A stretch of 64,000 nucleotides of DNA, taken from the NCBI GenBank assembly GCA_965224415.1, contig CBDCZB010000002.1, positions 1-64,000 on the forward strand. The letters run 5' to 3'. A model generated the notes under the pieces. That model ran no database searches. It was not told the DNA's origin and was given only the letters and a program-made list of their open reading frames with translations. Each line of letters opens with the position of its first letter. The first letter of the stretch is position 1. Positions 25,657 to 32,911 of the stretch are shown piece after piece. Source of the DNA: DAOUJI01 sp965224415 (GTDB taxonomy: Bacteria; Chloroflexota; Dehalococcoidia; Lucifugimonadales; JAGWBF01). Both the position numbers and the translations under genes were made by a program.

Positions 25657-25782
25657 TGCGCGTGTCTCCTTCCTTGTTATTGCCGAAGGAGGACGCCGGG
25701 ACCCGGGACGCACAACGCCCCCGGTGGGGGACGTTTCTGCGTCGCGGGTTCCTGGAAACGTCCCCAGGCGGTTTGGTGAACT

Positions 25783-25837
25783 GCGAGGCCCGCAGCCCGC
25801 AGGTTGCGGCCTCGTCGTGCGGCTCTGTGCGAGCCGT
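25783..25837 (-). promoter_or_regulatory. Two-hairpin leader motif, copy a
   Basis: Directly after the TAG of the 69-residue gene the minus strand reads ACGGCTC-gcaca-GAGCC, then GCACGACGAGGC and a second stem closing with GGCCTCGC. The first 7 bases after TAG and the GCACGACGAGGC spacer are identical to copy b. This copy lacks CTACAGG. Confidence 0.55.
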
Positions 25838-26047
25838 CTATGCGGCTTTGAGGGCCTCCCTGCGGGCGGCTTCGGCGCCCCTGTACTCGTCGTAGCACCT
25901 TCCCCGCAGGTGGTACGCCTTCACCGGGGAAGACACGGCCCTGCCGTTCATGTCCAGGTCCACCGAGGCCGTCTGCATGGCCGGTTCGCCGGGAAGGATG
26001 GACTGCCCGCACCGGCAGCAGGATTCAAGCACCATGATCGTCTGCAT
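25838..26047 (-). CDS. Small cysteine-rich protein
   Basis: This 69-residue protein has CCRCGQSILPGE near the start and YHLRGRCYDEY further on, so three or four Cys and a His could bind one zinc ion. The tail is a charged helix (GAEAARREALKAA). The start at 26047 is plausible though its ribosome site (AGAGAGGCTGAG) is modest. Unknown function; it lies between the DUF6094 methylase and the helicase and is likely cotranscribed. Confidence 0.65.
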   Translation of the reverse strand: MQTIMVLESCCRCGQSILPGEPAMQTASVDLDMNGRAVSSPVKAYHLRGRCYDEYRGAEAARREALKAA

Positions 26048-26099
26048 CTCTCAGCCTCTCTTTCCTTATATATGGATGGCGTGCTGTGTCCAAACGAGG

Positions 26100-26166
26100 C
26101 GAGGCCCCGCCGTTTCCCTGTAGAGGGATGACGGAGCCTCGTCGTGCGGCTCTTGGAGTGAGCCGT
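26100..26166 (-). promoter_or_regulatory. Two-hairpin leader motif, copy b
   Basis: After the TAG of the methylase gene the minus strand reads ACGGCTC-actccaa-GAGCC, then GCACGACGAGGC. The second hairpin nests CGAGGC, CCGT and CCCT-ctac-AGGG closing with ACGG and GCCTCG, so the tip reads CCCTCTACAGGG. Confidence 0.6.
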
Positions 26167-27204
26167 CTAAGCTGCGATGTCGGTGATCTCTCCGCCGTCC
26201 AGGTCCAGGGCGACCACGGTGGTCACCAGCTTCTCCCGGTGGACCTCCTTCTCCGGGCTGTCCTCCACCATGACCATCTCCTTAGCGGTGCGGCCCTTGA
26301 CCAGGATGCGCCTGCCCTCGGATTCGAGCACCAGGCTGTCGAGGAAGCCCGCCGCCACCAGCATCGCCATGTGGCCCCTGCGCAGCGGCATCAACGGGCG
26401 GGTGCGGGTGTCCCTGGCGGGCCAGAGGGTGTCGGTTATCTCCGTGCTGGTCCACAGCCCCGACCGCCTGGCCTCCGCCGCGGCCGCCACCGGATCGACG
26501 GTGCGGGTGGTGAACAGGATGTCCCCTGCGGGCGTGGTCTTGGGGGTGAACGGCGGGTAGGGGTCGGGGCGCATCGGCTCCGGCTCTCCCACCGCCCATT
26601 CCAGCACCTTCCGCTCGCCCTGGGCGTCGGGAACGGGGTCGGCCTTGCGGTAGCCCATGAGCACCACCTGGTCGAAGACCTCCCGCTCCGGGTGCGGGAA
26701 CGCCCAGCAGCGCATCCGCCCGTAGTGGGTGGAGAGGTAGCGGGCCGAGACAGCGAGGCGCTGCCTGGGGACGATGAAGACCAACAGGCCCCCCTCTGCC
26801 AGGTAGCGCGTCGTTTGGGTGAGGAAGGCGTGCTCCGTCCGCTTGTCCTCCGAGTCATGATCGTAGGGCGGGTTCAAGAGCAGCAGCCCGAAGGCCCGGT
26901 TCGCTATGGAGGTGGCGAACAGGTCGGAGGCCAGGGCGCGCCCGAGCCGCTTCTCCGCCTCCTCCGCCCGGTCCCTGTGCAGCTCGACGCCGTAGGTCTC
27001 GATGGGGATGGCGTCGGGCGCGTCCATGCGCTCGGCCAGCTGGGCCAGCGCCTCCCCGGCCCCACAGCAGGGGTCGAGGATGCGCAGCGTCTCCCGCCCC
27101 CGGTTGTAGTAGCCGGAGGGGGTGTGAATCAGCTCCGCGAGCAGGTCAACCACCCGCTCCGGCGTGGGGTAAAACCCGCCTTTTGCCTGTGCAGCCAGTC
27201 TCAT
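26167..27204 (-). CDS. DUF6094-type N6-adenine methyltransferase
   Basis: This 345-residue protein opens with AQAKGGFYPTPERVVDLLAELI, then motif I ILDPCCGAGEALAQLAE (near residue 45), a GVELHRDRAEEAEKRL strand-helix with the acidic ribose-binding residue, and motif IV LLLNPPYDHD (near 108). The C-terminal half has a beta-rich domain. The layout fits DUF6094 methylases carried by plasmids and ICEs, where they may protect incoming DNA from host restriction. The stop overlaps nothing; its start overlaps the end of the small zinc-ribbon gene upstream by 4 bp. Confidence 0.82.
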   Translation of the reverse strand: MRLAAQAKGGFYPTPERVVDLLAELIHTPSGYYNRGRETLRILDPCCGAGEALAQLAERMDAPDAIPIETYGVELHRDRAEEAEKRLGRALASDLFATSIANRAFGLLLLNPPYDHDSEDKRTEHAFLTQTTRYLAEGGLLVFIVPRQRLAVSARYLSTHYGRMRCWAFPHPEREVFDQVVLMGYRKADPVPDAQGERKVLEWAVGEPEPMRPDPYPPFTPKTTPAGDILFTTRTVDPVAAAAEARRSGLWTSTEITDTLWPARDTRTRPLMPLRRGHMAMLVAAGFLDSLVLESEGRRILVKGRTAKEMVMVEDSPEKEVHREKLVTTVVALDLDGGEITDIAA

Positions 27205-27467
27205 GTCGTCTCTCCTTTCTCTTGGCTATCGGTCGTAGTTGACGGCCCGAACCGGCAGGGTTCGGGGTTGCAGAAGCGGCAGTCCCCTCTCGCCCTGGGG
27301 GGAGGCACGTAGTCCTCGACGGTCACCGCCTGGAATATCACCTGGATGCCGCACGAGCCGCAGTGGTAGACCTCCCCTGTGTGGATGTCCTTGTCGAACT
27401 CCTCCACCTGCGCGAACCGCTCGTCGCAGTGGGGGCAGTCGAAGAACAGCGTCTGTTCAGTCGGCAT
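27201..27467 (-). CDS. Small zinc-ribbon protein
   Basis: 88 residues starting at MPTEQTLFFDCPHCDERFAQ (ATG 27467, AAGGAGAG site). CPHC and CGSCG form a zinc ribbon, and a later CRFCNPEPC may bind a second ion. The upstream extension of the frame has no start signal. Function unknown; it is cotranscribed and overlaps the DUF6094 methylase start by 4 bp. Confidence 0.65.
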   Translation of the reverse strand: MPTEQTLFFDCPHCDERFAQVEEFDKDIHTGEVYHCGSCGIQVIFQAVTVEDYVPPPRARGDCRFCNPEPCRFGPSTTTDSQEKGETT

Positions 27468-27502
27468 GGTCTCCTCTCCTTTCCTGTGTGTCCTGTGACG
27501 CG

Positions 27503-27934
27503 TCAGGCGGCGATTCCGATGTCCTTGTGTGTTGGTTCCAGGCCGACCACCTCTCCTATTGCCAGGTTGCGCTGGTAGCACAGCACTTGGGCCGTGCCGA
27601 TGCTCTCGGCGCACGGCACACAGTAGGCGGTGATGAGCTCGGCGCGGTTGGCGACGGTGATGCGCCGCACCAGTACCGAGCCGCCCTCCGGCAGGGCTTG
27701 CCTCGTACTCGTTACTGGGTTGTGCCGGTAGAGCATGACCGAGGGGTCGCGCCGTTCCGCCTCCGTCGCCGGTCTGAAGAAGTGCGGCTGTCCCGAAGAG
27801 ACCAGGTGCTGCGAGCCGTCGTGGGGGCAGTATCGGCAGTGGGTACCGTCGGGGGAGAACCGCCGCCAGGCCCCGTGGTTGTGCCCGATGCGCTTCTTGT
27901 TCCTGCGCTTGGCCCTCTTCAACGTCCTATCCAT
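27503..27934 (-). CDS. Uncharacterised ICE backbone protein with Cys/His pairs
   Basis: 143 residues with a basic N-terminus (LKRAKRRNKKRIGHNHG) and HCRYCPHDGSQHL and YCVPCAE, which may bind zinc. A degenerate palindromic-element copy is read in frame as NPVTSTRQALP. The start overlaps the end of the preceding 208-residue gene by 8 bp. I do not recognise the family. Confidence 0.6.
   Translation of the reverse strand: MDRTLKRAKRRNKKRIGHNHGAWRRFSPDGTHCRYCPHDGSQHLVSSGQPHFFRPATEAERRDPSVMLYRHNPVTSTRQALPEGGSVLVRRITVANRAELITAYCVPCAESIGTAQVLCYQRNLAIGEVVGLEPTHKDIGIAA
27694..27720 (-). repeat. Dispersed palindromic element, copy 2 (degenerate)
   Basis: GGGCTTGCCTCGTACTCGTTA on the plus strand. Same orientation as the 143-residue gene, read as NPVTSTRQAL. 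Confidence 0.65.
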
Positions 27935-28553
27935 CGCGCCCCTCCTCCGGCAGGGTGAGCCATCCGGCGGCCACCGCCTTGGAGAGGTCCTCCTTCAGCT
28001 TGTCGGACTTGGGGGAGCACCTGTAGGCGGAGACGCCCACGCTCTGGAGAGGAACTATCTCCCCGTTGTCGATGCCCCGGTCCCAGAGCCAGCCTGCCCA
28101 GGAGCCGTGCAGGGGCAGGGGGCTGCGCTTGTCGAGGAAGCGGTGGTGCAGCGCCGGGGCCTCGTCCTCCGACTGCGCCAGCAGCAGGAAGCTGCTCTTC
28201 TCGAAGCCGAACTCGGCGGTCTTCGTATAAACGAGGGCGTGCCAGCCGCCAGAGCCGCGAAGCCGGGCGATCTTGGTCGTCCAGGTGCCGACGGTCTCGT
28301 ACGGAATCTGGCACCTCTGGTAGCCGCCGGTAAGCGCCATGCCGTCCGCGCCTTTGATGAGGTGGGCGACATCGGGGGGCTGCTTGAGGAGCGAGGCCCA
28401 GATCGCCTTGAGCGCCGTCTGGGAGCCGACCATCGAGACGAACCAGAGGCCGTCCGTCCGGTCGTCGCGGGCGAAGGCGTCGGCGGTGGCCGAGAAGCCT
28501 CCGGCTGAGATGGTGTACAGGTCTTCGGGGTCGGTGGTGTGGGTTGCGAGCAT
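27927..28553 (-). CDS. Uncharacterised ICE backbone protein
   Basis: This 208-residue soluble protein starts at ATG 28553 behind AAGGAGA. It reads TISAGGFSATADAFARDD, LWFVSMVGSQTALKAIWASLL, ... HHRFLDKRSPLPLHGSWAGWLWDRG and YRCSPKSDKLKEDLSKAVAAG. The middle region recalls small phage or plasmid proteins of unknown function. It lies between RadC and a Cys/His protein in the same run of minus-strand genes. Confidence 0.6.
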   Translation of the reverse strand: MLATHTTDPEDLYTISAGGFSATADAFARDDRTDGLWFVSMVGSQTALKAIWASLLKQPPDVAHLIKGADGMALTGGYQRCQIPYETVGTWTTKIARLRGSGGWHALVYTKTAEFGFEKSSFLLLAQSEDEAPALHHRFLDKRSPLPLHGSWAGWLWDRGIDNGEIVPLQSVGVSAYRCSPKSDKLKEDLSKAVAAGWLTLPEEGRDG

Positions 28554-28637
28554 GTCATGTCTCCTTGGTCGTGTTGTGTTGTGAGCCGATGCGTGGGGAA
28601 GCGATTCCCCCGCGTGGGGGCCGGACGGCGCGGGACC

Positions 28638-29174
28638 TCAGCCCATCAGCCCGCGGTCCTTGAGGCTGACGAACCTCGTGCCGCCGATGACCACGTGGTC
28701 GAGAAGCTCGATGTCCAGCAGCTCCGCCGCCTGCTTCAGCTTCCGCGTGATGAGCACGTCTTCCGGGCTGGGGTCCGGGTTTCTGCTGGGATGGTTGTGG
28801 CTGATGATGACGGCTGGGACGGCTTCTAGGACGGCGTGCCTGAGCACCTCCGCCGTGCGGACAATCGACGAGTTGATGTTGCCCTGGTAGACGATGCGCT
28901 GGCCCAGCACGTTGTTCCGAATGTCCAGCAGCAGCACCCGAAGCTGCTCCTGGGCAAGCTGGGACATCTCCGGCCCCAGCAGGTCGTAAACGTCGCGGGG
29001 GGAGCCTATGGAGGGCGGGTCCACCGGGCCTTCCGGCCTGGTGGAGACCTCGTAGCGCACCGCCAGCTCTCCCAGCAGGCTCAGGTTGCTGCGCAGGGCA
29101 TCCAGTACCGCCTGCCCCTCCGGGTTGACGACGGCGACGGTCTCGGTTGGCTTGGTCTGTTTCTTCCTCGGCAT
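28638..29174 (-). CDS. radC: RadC-like JAB-domain protein
   Basis: 178 residues from ATG 29174 (MPRKKQTKPTE; site GAAGGAGG). The JAMM metal motif is intact: VIISHNHPSRNPDPSPEDVLITRKL, preceded by the conserved Glu-containing strand in the VLLLDIRNNVLGQRIVYQG region. The N-terminal helix-hairpin-helix part of chromosomal RadC is short. RadC-like proteins are common on mobile elements; whether they act as peptidases or in DNA repair is unsettled. Confidence 0.9.
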   Translation of the reverse strand: MPRKKQTKPTETVAVVNPEGQAVLDALRSNLSLLGELAVRYEVSTRPEGPVDPPSIGSPRDVYDLLGPEMSQLAQEQLRVLLLDIRNNVLGQRIVYQGNINSSIVRTAEVLRHAVLEAVPAVIISHNHPSRNPDPSPEDVLITRKLKQAAELLDIELLDHVVIGGTRFVSLKDRGLMG

Positions 29175-29209
29175 GTCGGCCTCCTTCGTTGTCGGTTGGA
29201 AACGAAAGC

Positions 29210-29265
29210 GAGGCCGCCCCCTGTGGATTGGGAGCGGCCCCGTGGTGCGCCTTCGGTGAGGCGTC
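29210..29265 (-). promoter_or_regulatory. Two-hairpin leader motif, copy c
   Basis: Between ssb and radC the minus strand reads CGCCT-caccga-AGGCG, then CACCACGGGGCCGC, CCC-aatccaca-GGG and GCGGCCTCGC. The tip ATCCACAGGG replaces CTCTACAGGG of the other copies. Confidence 0.55.
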
Positions 29266-29288
29266 GCCATGCGGTTGTGAAGCTGCTG

Positions 29289-29669
29289 CTAGAATGGGGA
29301 GGCGTCGGCCGCCTGCCCGTTGTCGTCCCCGTTGCCGCCGTTGCCGTTGCGGGAGTCGAGGAAGACGACCTCCTGGGTGTGAATCTCGGTGCGGTAGCGC
29401 CGCTGGCCGTCGTCGCCCTCCCAGGTGTTGTTCACCAGGCGTCCGGCGACGTAGATGCGCTGGCCCTTCTGGACGTACTGGTTCACGGCCTCACCGCTCT
29501 TGCCCCAGACCACGACGTTGTGCCAGTCGGCGGTTGTCTCAACGTCCTGGCTGCGGCGGTCCGTCGCCAGCCGCAGCTTGGTGACGGCGGTGCCGTTCGG
29601 CGTGTACTGCATTTCGGGGTCAGTCCCCACCCGTCCCAAAAGCTCTACCTTGTTGACTGTGCGTGCCAT
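29289..29669 (-). CDS. ssb: Single-stranded DNA-binding protein
   Basis: 126 residues with the SSB OB fold: VNKVELLGRVGTDPEMQYTPNG, WHNVVVWGKSGEAVNQYVQKGQRIYVAGRL, YRTEIHTQEVVFLD. The C-terminus is low-complexity (NGNGGNGDDNGQ) and ends in an acidic-Phe tip (ASPF), as in SSBs that recruit partners, though the usual DDDIPF is reduced. It coats single strands during ICE transfer or replication. The start is ATG 29669 after AGGAGG. Confidence 0.95.
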   Translation of the reverse strand: MARTVNKVELLGRVGTDPEMQYTPNGTAVTKLRLATDRRSQDVETTADWHNVVVWGKSGEAVNQYVQKGQRIYVAGRLVNNTWEGDDGQRRYRTEIHTQEVVFLDSRNGNGGNGDDNGQAADASPF

Positions 29670-29723
29670 TTCGATTCCTCCTGAATTGGTGTGGCGCGGC
29701 CATGCCGCGCCCGTTTGAATGAG

Positions 29724-29748
29724 GCTTGTCCCGTACTCCGATACGGGA
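29724..29748 (-). repeat. Dispersed palindromic element, copy 3
   Basis: GCTTGTCCCGTACTCCGATA followed by CGGGA. Non-coding copy in the leader upstream of ssb, just beside the two-hairpin motif. Confidence 0.75.
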
Positions 29749-29749
29749 G

Positions 29750-29807
29750 CGAGGCCCCACCCTGTAGAGGGAAGCGGCCCCGTCCTGCGCTCCCGAAGAA
29801 GGAGCGT
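29750..29807 (-). promoter_or_regulatory. Two-hairpin leader motif, copy d
   Basis: Directly after the TAG of the 121-residue gene the minus strand reads ACGCTCC-ttcttc-GGGAGCGCA, then GGACGGGGCC and CCCT-ctac-AGGG closing with GGGGCCTCGC. The tip CCCTCTACAGGG is identical to copy b. Confidence 0.6.
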
Positions 29808-30173
29808 CTAGCTGAACTCGATGTGCCGCGGCCCAGGCTCCGGCCCGTCGTCGTCGCCCTCGAACAGATTGTCGGGGTCGAAGTGCGCCGCCGCAGTCTG
29901 GAGAGCCATCAGCGCGTCGGCCCGTGCGCCCGGCCCCAGGGCCGGATCGTCAATCGCCTTCAGGTAGCGCAGCGCGGCGTCCACCAGTCCGGCGTGGGCG
30001 GCGTTGTTGCAGAACACCCGCTTGGAGGCGTTCGCCATCATCTCCATGCTCACCAGCCCGTCGATGCGGTTGGAGATGCGGGTCTGCACCGAGGCCAACT
30101 CGTTGGCCAGCCGTGCGATCTCCCTGGTGGCGGGCGGCATCCTCCGCAGGGTCTTCGGCGCGAACCTGCTCAT
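29808..30173 (-). CDS. Uncharacterised helical ICE protein
   Basis: 121 residues from ATG 30173 (MSRFAPKTLRRMPPATREIAR), which overlaps the stop of the DUF2958 gene by 4 bp. Strongly helical, with an acidic tail (DNLFEGDDDGPEPGP). The stretch TRISNRIDGLVSMEMMANASKRVF suggests a coiled coil. Unknown function. Confidence 0.65.
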   Translation of the reverse strand: MSRFAPKTLRRMPPATREIARLANELASVQTRISNRIDGLVSMEMMANASKRVFCNNAAHAGLVDAALRYLKAIDDPALGPGARADALMALQTAAAHFDPDNLFEGDDDGPEPGPRHIEFS

Positions 30174-30556
30174 CCCGCCCTCCGTATCTCGCCGAGGGTC
30201 TTCGGCTCCCAGTACAGGTCGCGCTCGACGGCGGGAACGCCACCGAACACCGTCGCCTCCGCCAGCTCGTCCAGCGAGAAGTAGCCAAGCTCCGTCTCGA
30301 ACCCCTGGACGAGGCCGAAGCACTCGCCGGTCTCCGGGTTCCACTCGGTCACGTACCAGGTCCAGTTGCCGTAAGGGGAGAACAGCTTGGCGGGAGCGAG
30401 CACGTCGTCGTAGTTCTCGACGTTCTCGTTCGCGTAGAGAGCCGGGATGGTGTCTCCCAGCTCCTTCGTCATCAGCTTGTGCCTGCGCAGGCCGCTGTGC
30501 TTGTCCTGCCACGTGGTCGTGGTCGTGGTCGTGGCGGTTCCGGTTGCGTTGGTCAT
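30170..30556 (-). CDS. DUF2958 protein
   Basis: 128 residues from ATG 30556 behind AAAGGAGA; an upstream ATG at 30571 is possible. After a Thr-rich start it reads LMTKELGDTIPALYANENVENYD, AKLFSPYGNWTWYVTEWN, CFGLVQGFETELGYFSLDELAE and VERDLYWEPKTLGEI, which is the complete DUF2958 pattern known from plasmids and ICEs. The function of the family is not established. Confidence 0.9.
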   Translation of the reverse strand: MTNATGTATTTTTTTWQDKHSGLRRHKLMTKELGDTIPALYANENVENYDDVLAPAKLFSPYGNWTWYVTEWNPETGECFGLVQGFETELGYFSLDELAEATVFGGVPAVERDLYWEPKTLGEIRRAG

Positions 30557-30593
30557 GGTGTCTCCTTTCATGCTCGGTTTGATGGGACTGGGC

Positions 30594-30650
30594 GGGGCCG
30601 TCCCGGTAGATGAGAGGTAGGCCCCGTTTGTGCGCTCCGGCTTGGGAGCG
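30594..30650 (-). promoter_or_regulatory. Two-hairpin leader motif, copy e
   Basis: After the TAG of the Cas4-like gene the minus strand reads CGCTCC-caagcc-GGAGCGCAC, then CGGGGCC, CTCTCATCTACCGGG and GGCCCCG. The core is CATCTACCGGG rather than CATCTACAGG. Confidence 0.55.
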
Positions 30651-30651
30651 G

Positions 30652-31776
30652 CTATGCAACCCGCACGTACTCCGACTCGCTCTCGGTGACTATCCCGGCC
30701 CTGGTCTCAGGGTCGAGGACGGCGTTGAGCTTGCGGTAGTTGACGGAGTACCTCGTGGACTGCACGAGGCTGACCGTCCTTCCGTCCACGGTCGCCTTCG
30801 CGTCCCCCTTCCGGCGCATCCACGCCTTCAGGGTGTCCCGCGCGCCGCGTTTGGCCTTCTCTGGCTCGCGAATGGCTTCCTGGGCTTCGCCGTAGGCCGC
30901 CACCGCGTCCCGCGCCTCCTGGTCGCTCACCTCCTCGACCTCCGGCCCCTCGTCCGTCCCGTCCTCTGCCGCCTTACCCGGCAGGCAGACCGCCAGGAAG
31001 GGGCATGACCGGCACTGCCAGCTATCTGCGGAAAAGTCCCGGTCGGGCAGCGCGCCGGGGTCAGGCCCTTTGAGCGCGTGATGAGCGCCGAGCTGTCCCA
31101 GCCACTCGCAGGCGTCCTGCAAGGCCCGTTCCAGCCGCTCGGCGGGGATGACCTCGTAGTCCCAGGTCCGTGCCCCCGTGTCCATCGTGGCGATGGCGGC
31201 GTCCCGAAGGTCGCCGAAGGTTCCCAGGGTGTAGAAGGCGACCTGTGCCACCGACTGAGGGTGGCTGCGCTCGGCCCCCAGCGTCCGCCAGCGGCGGAAC
31301 GCCTCCGGCCCCCGCGTCTTGACCTCGACGACCATCTCGTCGCCGTGTCGGGAAGCCGCAGGCCCGTCACCGAACAGGAACATCTGGATTTCGGAGTCCG
31401 CTTCGTCCCCGTCCAAGGGCATCCGTCCGGTGGCGTCGGGGTGTCCCGTCACCAGCAGAGCCTGCCCCGTACCCGATACGGGGTCGGGGCCGATGCGCAC
31501 CGTTACCGCCTCCGGGTCCTGGGGGTCGGCGGGAGACACCTGCCAGCCCGCCCGTTCCATCGCCCGCAGCACGACGGGTTCGAGGGCGTTGCCCGCCTCC
31601 ATCGCCGTCAGCGACTCCTCGCTGGGGGGATTCGTCGGCTGGTATCCGGTAGCCGAGTACCAGAGGGCGCGGCGGCAGTTGCCCACCGACGAGGCCCGTA
31701 TCTCAAGCTGCCCGTCCTCGGCGAAGCGGGCGTTGGGGCGGGAGAAGACCTCCGCCCGGTCGATGTCTGTCGTCAT
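30652..31776 (-). CDS. Cas4/RecB-like PD-(D/E)XK nuclease
   Basis: This 374-residue protein has an N-terminal Cys (VGNCRRALWY, Cys34), the nuclease core GHPDATGRMP ... MVVEVKTRG, and a C-terminal Cys cluster CRSCPFLAVC, which together fit the iron-sulfur exonucleases of the Cas4/AddB type. No cas genes or CRISPR arrays are nearby, so it is an ICE-borne solo nuclease, perhaps for end processing with RAD52 and SSB. A palindromic-element copy is read in frame as DPVSGTGQALL between the N-terminal part and the GHPD motif. Confidence 0.82.
   Translation of the reverse strand: MTTDIDRAEVFSRPNARFAEDGQLEIRASSVGNCRRALWYSATGYQPTNPPSEESLTAMEAGNALEPVVLRAMERAGWQVSPADPQDPEAVTVRIGPDPVSGTGQALLVTGHPDATGRMPLDGDEADSEIQMFLFGDGPAASRHGDEMVVEVKTRGPEAFRRWRTLGAERSHPQSVAQVAFYTLGTFGDLRDAAIATMDTGARTWDYEVIPAERLERALQDACEWLGQLGAHHALKGPDPGALPDRDFSADSWQCRSCPFLAVCLPGKAAEDGTDEGPEVEEVSDQEARDAVAAYGEAQEAIREPEKAKRGARDTLKAWMRRKGDAKATVDGRTVSLVQSTRYSVNYRKLNAVLDPETRAGIVTESESEYVRVA
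31457..31485 (-). repeat. Dispersed palindromic element, copy 4
   Basis: AGAGCCTGCCCCGTACCCGA then TACGGGGTC. Inside the Cas4-like gene, same orientation, read as DPVSGTGQAL. Confidence 0.88.
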
Positions 31777-31792
31777 GTCGATTCCTCCTGTT

Positions 31793-31838
31793 TCCTGTAG
31801 ATGGAAAGCGGGGCGGTCCCCGAAGAGACAACCCCGCT
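31793..31838 (-). promoter_or_regulatory. Leader motif, variant with UUCG hairpin, copy f
   Basis: Upstream of the Cas4-like gene the minus strand forms AGCGGGG-ttGTCTC-TTCG-GGGACcg-CCCCGCT, then TTTCCATCTACAGGA about 20 bp before ATG 31776. Copy g has the same design. Confidence 0.6.
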
Positions 31839-31868
31839 GGATTCCAAACCCTCGATTGTCCTGGCCGC

Positions 31869-32285
31869 TTATGCGGCCGCCTTCACGTCTGCCTCTCGCT
31901 CCTCCCTGGCCCGGAGATGGGCCCCGTATCGAGTACGGGGCAGGCTCTTGAGGATGTGGGCGATGCCGTCGCCGAGGCCGTGGACGGGCACGCTCCTGCC
32001 GTCGCCCATCTGGTTCCAGAACGGCTGCATCTCCTGTATTCCCTGAATCTGTTCAATCACCTCTTCAAGCGAGGTGCCCCTCCGCAGGTGGAGGGAGATC
32101 AACCGGCAGGCAAGCTCGGTGACGCCGTGCTGGAAGCTGCCTCCTTTGCCGAGGAAGCCGAAGACCTCGAACGGCTCGCCGTCCTCGTTCACGGAGACGG
32201 AGACGAACAGGCTGCCCATCTCGGTGTTCAGCTTCGTCGTTGTGCTGGGAAGGCTGCGGGGCCTGGGCCTTGTCGTCGCGGTCAT
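31869..32285 (-). CDS. Orphan TSCPD-domain protein
   Basis: 138 residues from ATG 32285. NTEMGSLFVSVSVNEDGEPF, FGFLGKGGSFQHGVTELACRLISLHLRRG and LEEVIEQIQGI match the TSCPD domain found at the C-terminus of adenosylcobalamin-dependent ribonucleotide reductases. The reductase catalytic domain is absent. The tail carries a palindromic-element copy read as KSLPRTRYGA. The start overlaps the stop of the DUF7007 gene by 4 bp. An ICE using the domain alone suggests a nucleic-acid or nucleotide-binding role. Confidence 0.75.
   Translation of the reverse strand: MTATTRPRPRSLPSTTTKLNTEMGSLFVSVSVNEDGEPFEVFGFLGKGGSFQHGVTELACRLISLHLRRGTSLEEVIEQIQGIQEMQPFWNQMGDGRSVPVHGLGDGIAHILKSLPRTRYGAHLRAREEREADVKAAA
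31921..31948 (+). repeat. Dispersed palindromic element, copy 5
   Basis: CCCCGTATCGAGTACGGGG then CAGGCTCT. Inside the TSCPD gene, opposite orientation, read as KSLPRTRYG. Confidence 0.88.
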
Positions 32286-32782
32286 GGCCCTCCCCCTTCC
32301 GCCCGGCAGAGCGGGAGCGTGCGGCTGCACTCGACGGCCTCCAGCTTCCGGCAGTGTCTCGCCATCGCCGCGTCACCGGCGCAGGACTCGGCCTCGATGA
32401 GGGTGTCGAACCGCCCGAAGGTGTCCGGCCCCCATCCCTCCCCGTAGGCCATGATGTGAAAATGCGGCCCCGGCGCGACGGCCCGAAGGTGCGGCAGCGC
32501 GGGAGCGTACCGCTCGAAGTAGCCCGCCACCTTGAAGGCCATCTCCCTCTCCCGGTCGTCGCCGATGCCCAAGAGCGTCCTGACTATCGGCTCCTCGCAG
32601 TCCTCCTCTGCGAAGGTCTGCGTGTACATGGCGCCCCGCAGCTCGGCGGGAAGGGAATCCCACCGCTCCCGGCTGAGCTTCAGCCCGCCGTGGCTCGGCG
32701 TCGATACCCTCCAGACGCCCTCGTCCAGTTCCATAACGTCCTTGGTCCAACCCCAGGGTGTGTAGGTAACGTTCGTCGTCAT
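32282..32782 (-). CDS. DUF7007-like protein
   Basis: 166 residues. The N-terminus TYTPWGWTKDVMELDEGVWRVSTPSHGGLKLSRER matches the pattern of the DUF7007 family found on plasmids and phages. A second part, ... APGPHFHIMAYGEGWGPDTFGRFDTLIEAE, is not assigned. ATG 32782 follows AAGGAGG. Function unknown; cotranscribed with the TSCPD and RAD52 genes. Confidence 0.75.
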   Translation of the reverse strand: MTTNVTYTPWGWTKDVMELDEGVWRVSTPSHGGLKLSRERWDSLPAELRGAMYTQTFAEEDCEEPIVRTLLGIGDDREREMAFKVAGYFERYAPALPHLRAVAPGPHFHIMAYGEGWGPDTFGRFDTLIEAESCAGDAAMARHCRKLEAVECSRTLPLCRAEGGGP

Positions 32783-32800
32783 TTCAGACCTCCTTGGTAG

Positions 32801-32847
32801 TCCTGTAGATGAGAGAGCGGGGCAGCCCCATCGGAGACAACCCCGCT
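32801..32847 (-). promoter_or_regulatory. Leader motif, hairpin variant, copy g
   Basis: The minus strand reads AGCGGGG-ttGTCTCcgatGGGGCtg-CCCCGCT, then CTCTCATCTACAGGA and AAGGAGG before ATG 32782. Outer stem and trailing CATCTACAGGA equal those of copy f although the genes downstream differ. Confidence 0.6.
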
Positions 32848-32884
32848 CGATTGCGTGTCCCGGTTCGACCGGCGGGCTAGGCGG

Positions 32885-32911
32885 CCCCGTATCACGTACG
32901 GGGCAGGCTCT
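32885..32911 (+). repeat. Dispersed palindromic element, copy 6 (supplies a stop codon)
   Basis: CCCCGTATCACGTACGGGG then CAGGCTCT. The RAD52 gene reads QSLPRT and then TGA, produced by changes in the loop (TCGA to GTGA). Without them the frame would continue RYGAA to a TAG at 32877-32879. Confidence 0.85.

Noticed and set aside
24031..25779. Long open frame on the plus strand opposite the SNF2 helicase
   Set aside because: It has no recognisable domains and is rich in Gly, Val, Leu and Arg, as antisense frames in high-G+C genes are. The minus-strand helicase has all motifs and a good ribosome site.
30652..31776. Interpreting the Cas4-like protein as part of a CRISPR-Cas locus
   Set aside because: No repeats with regular spacers and no other cas genes in the window.
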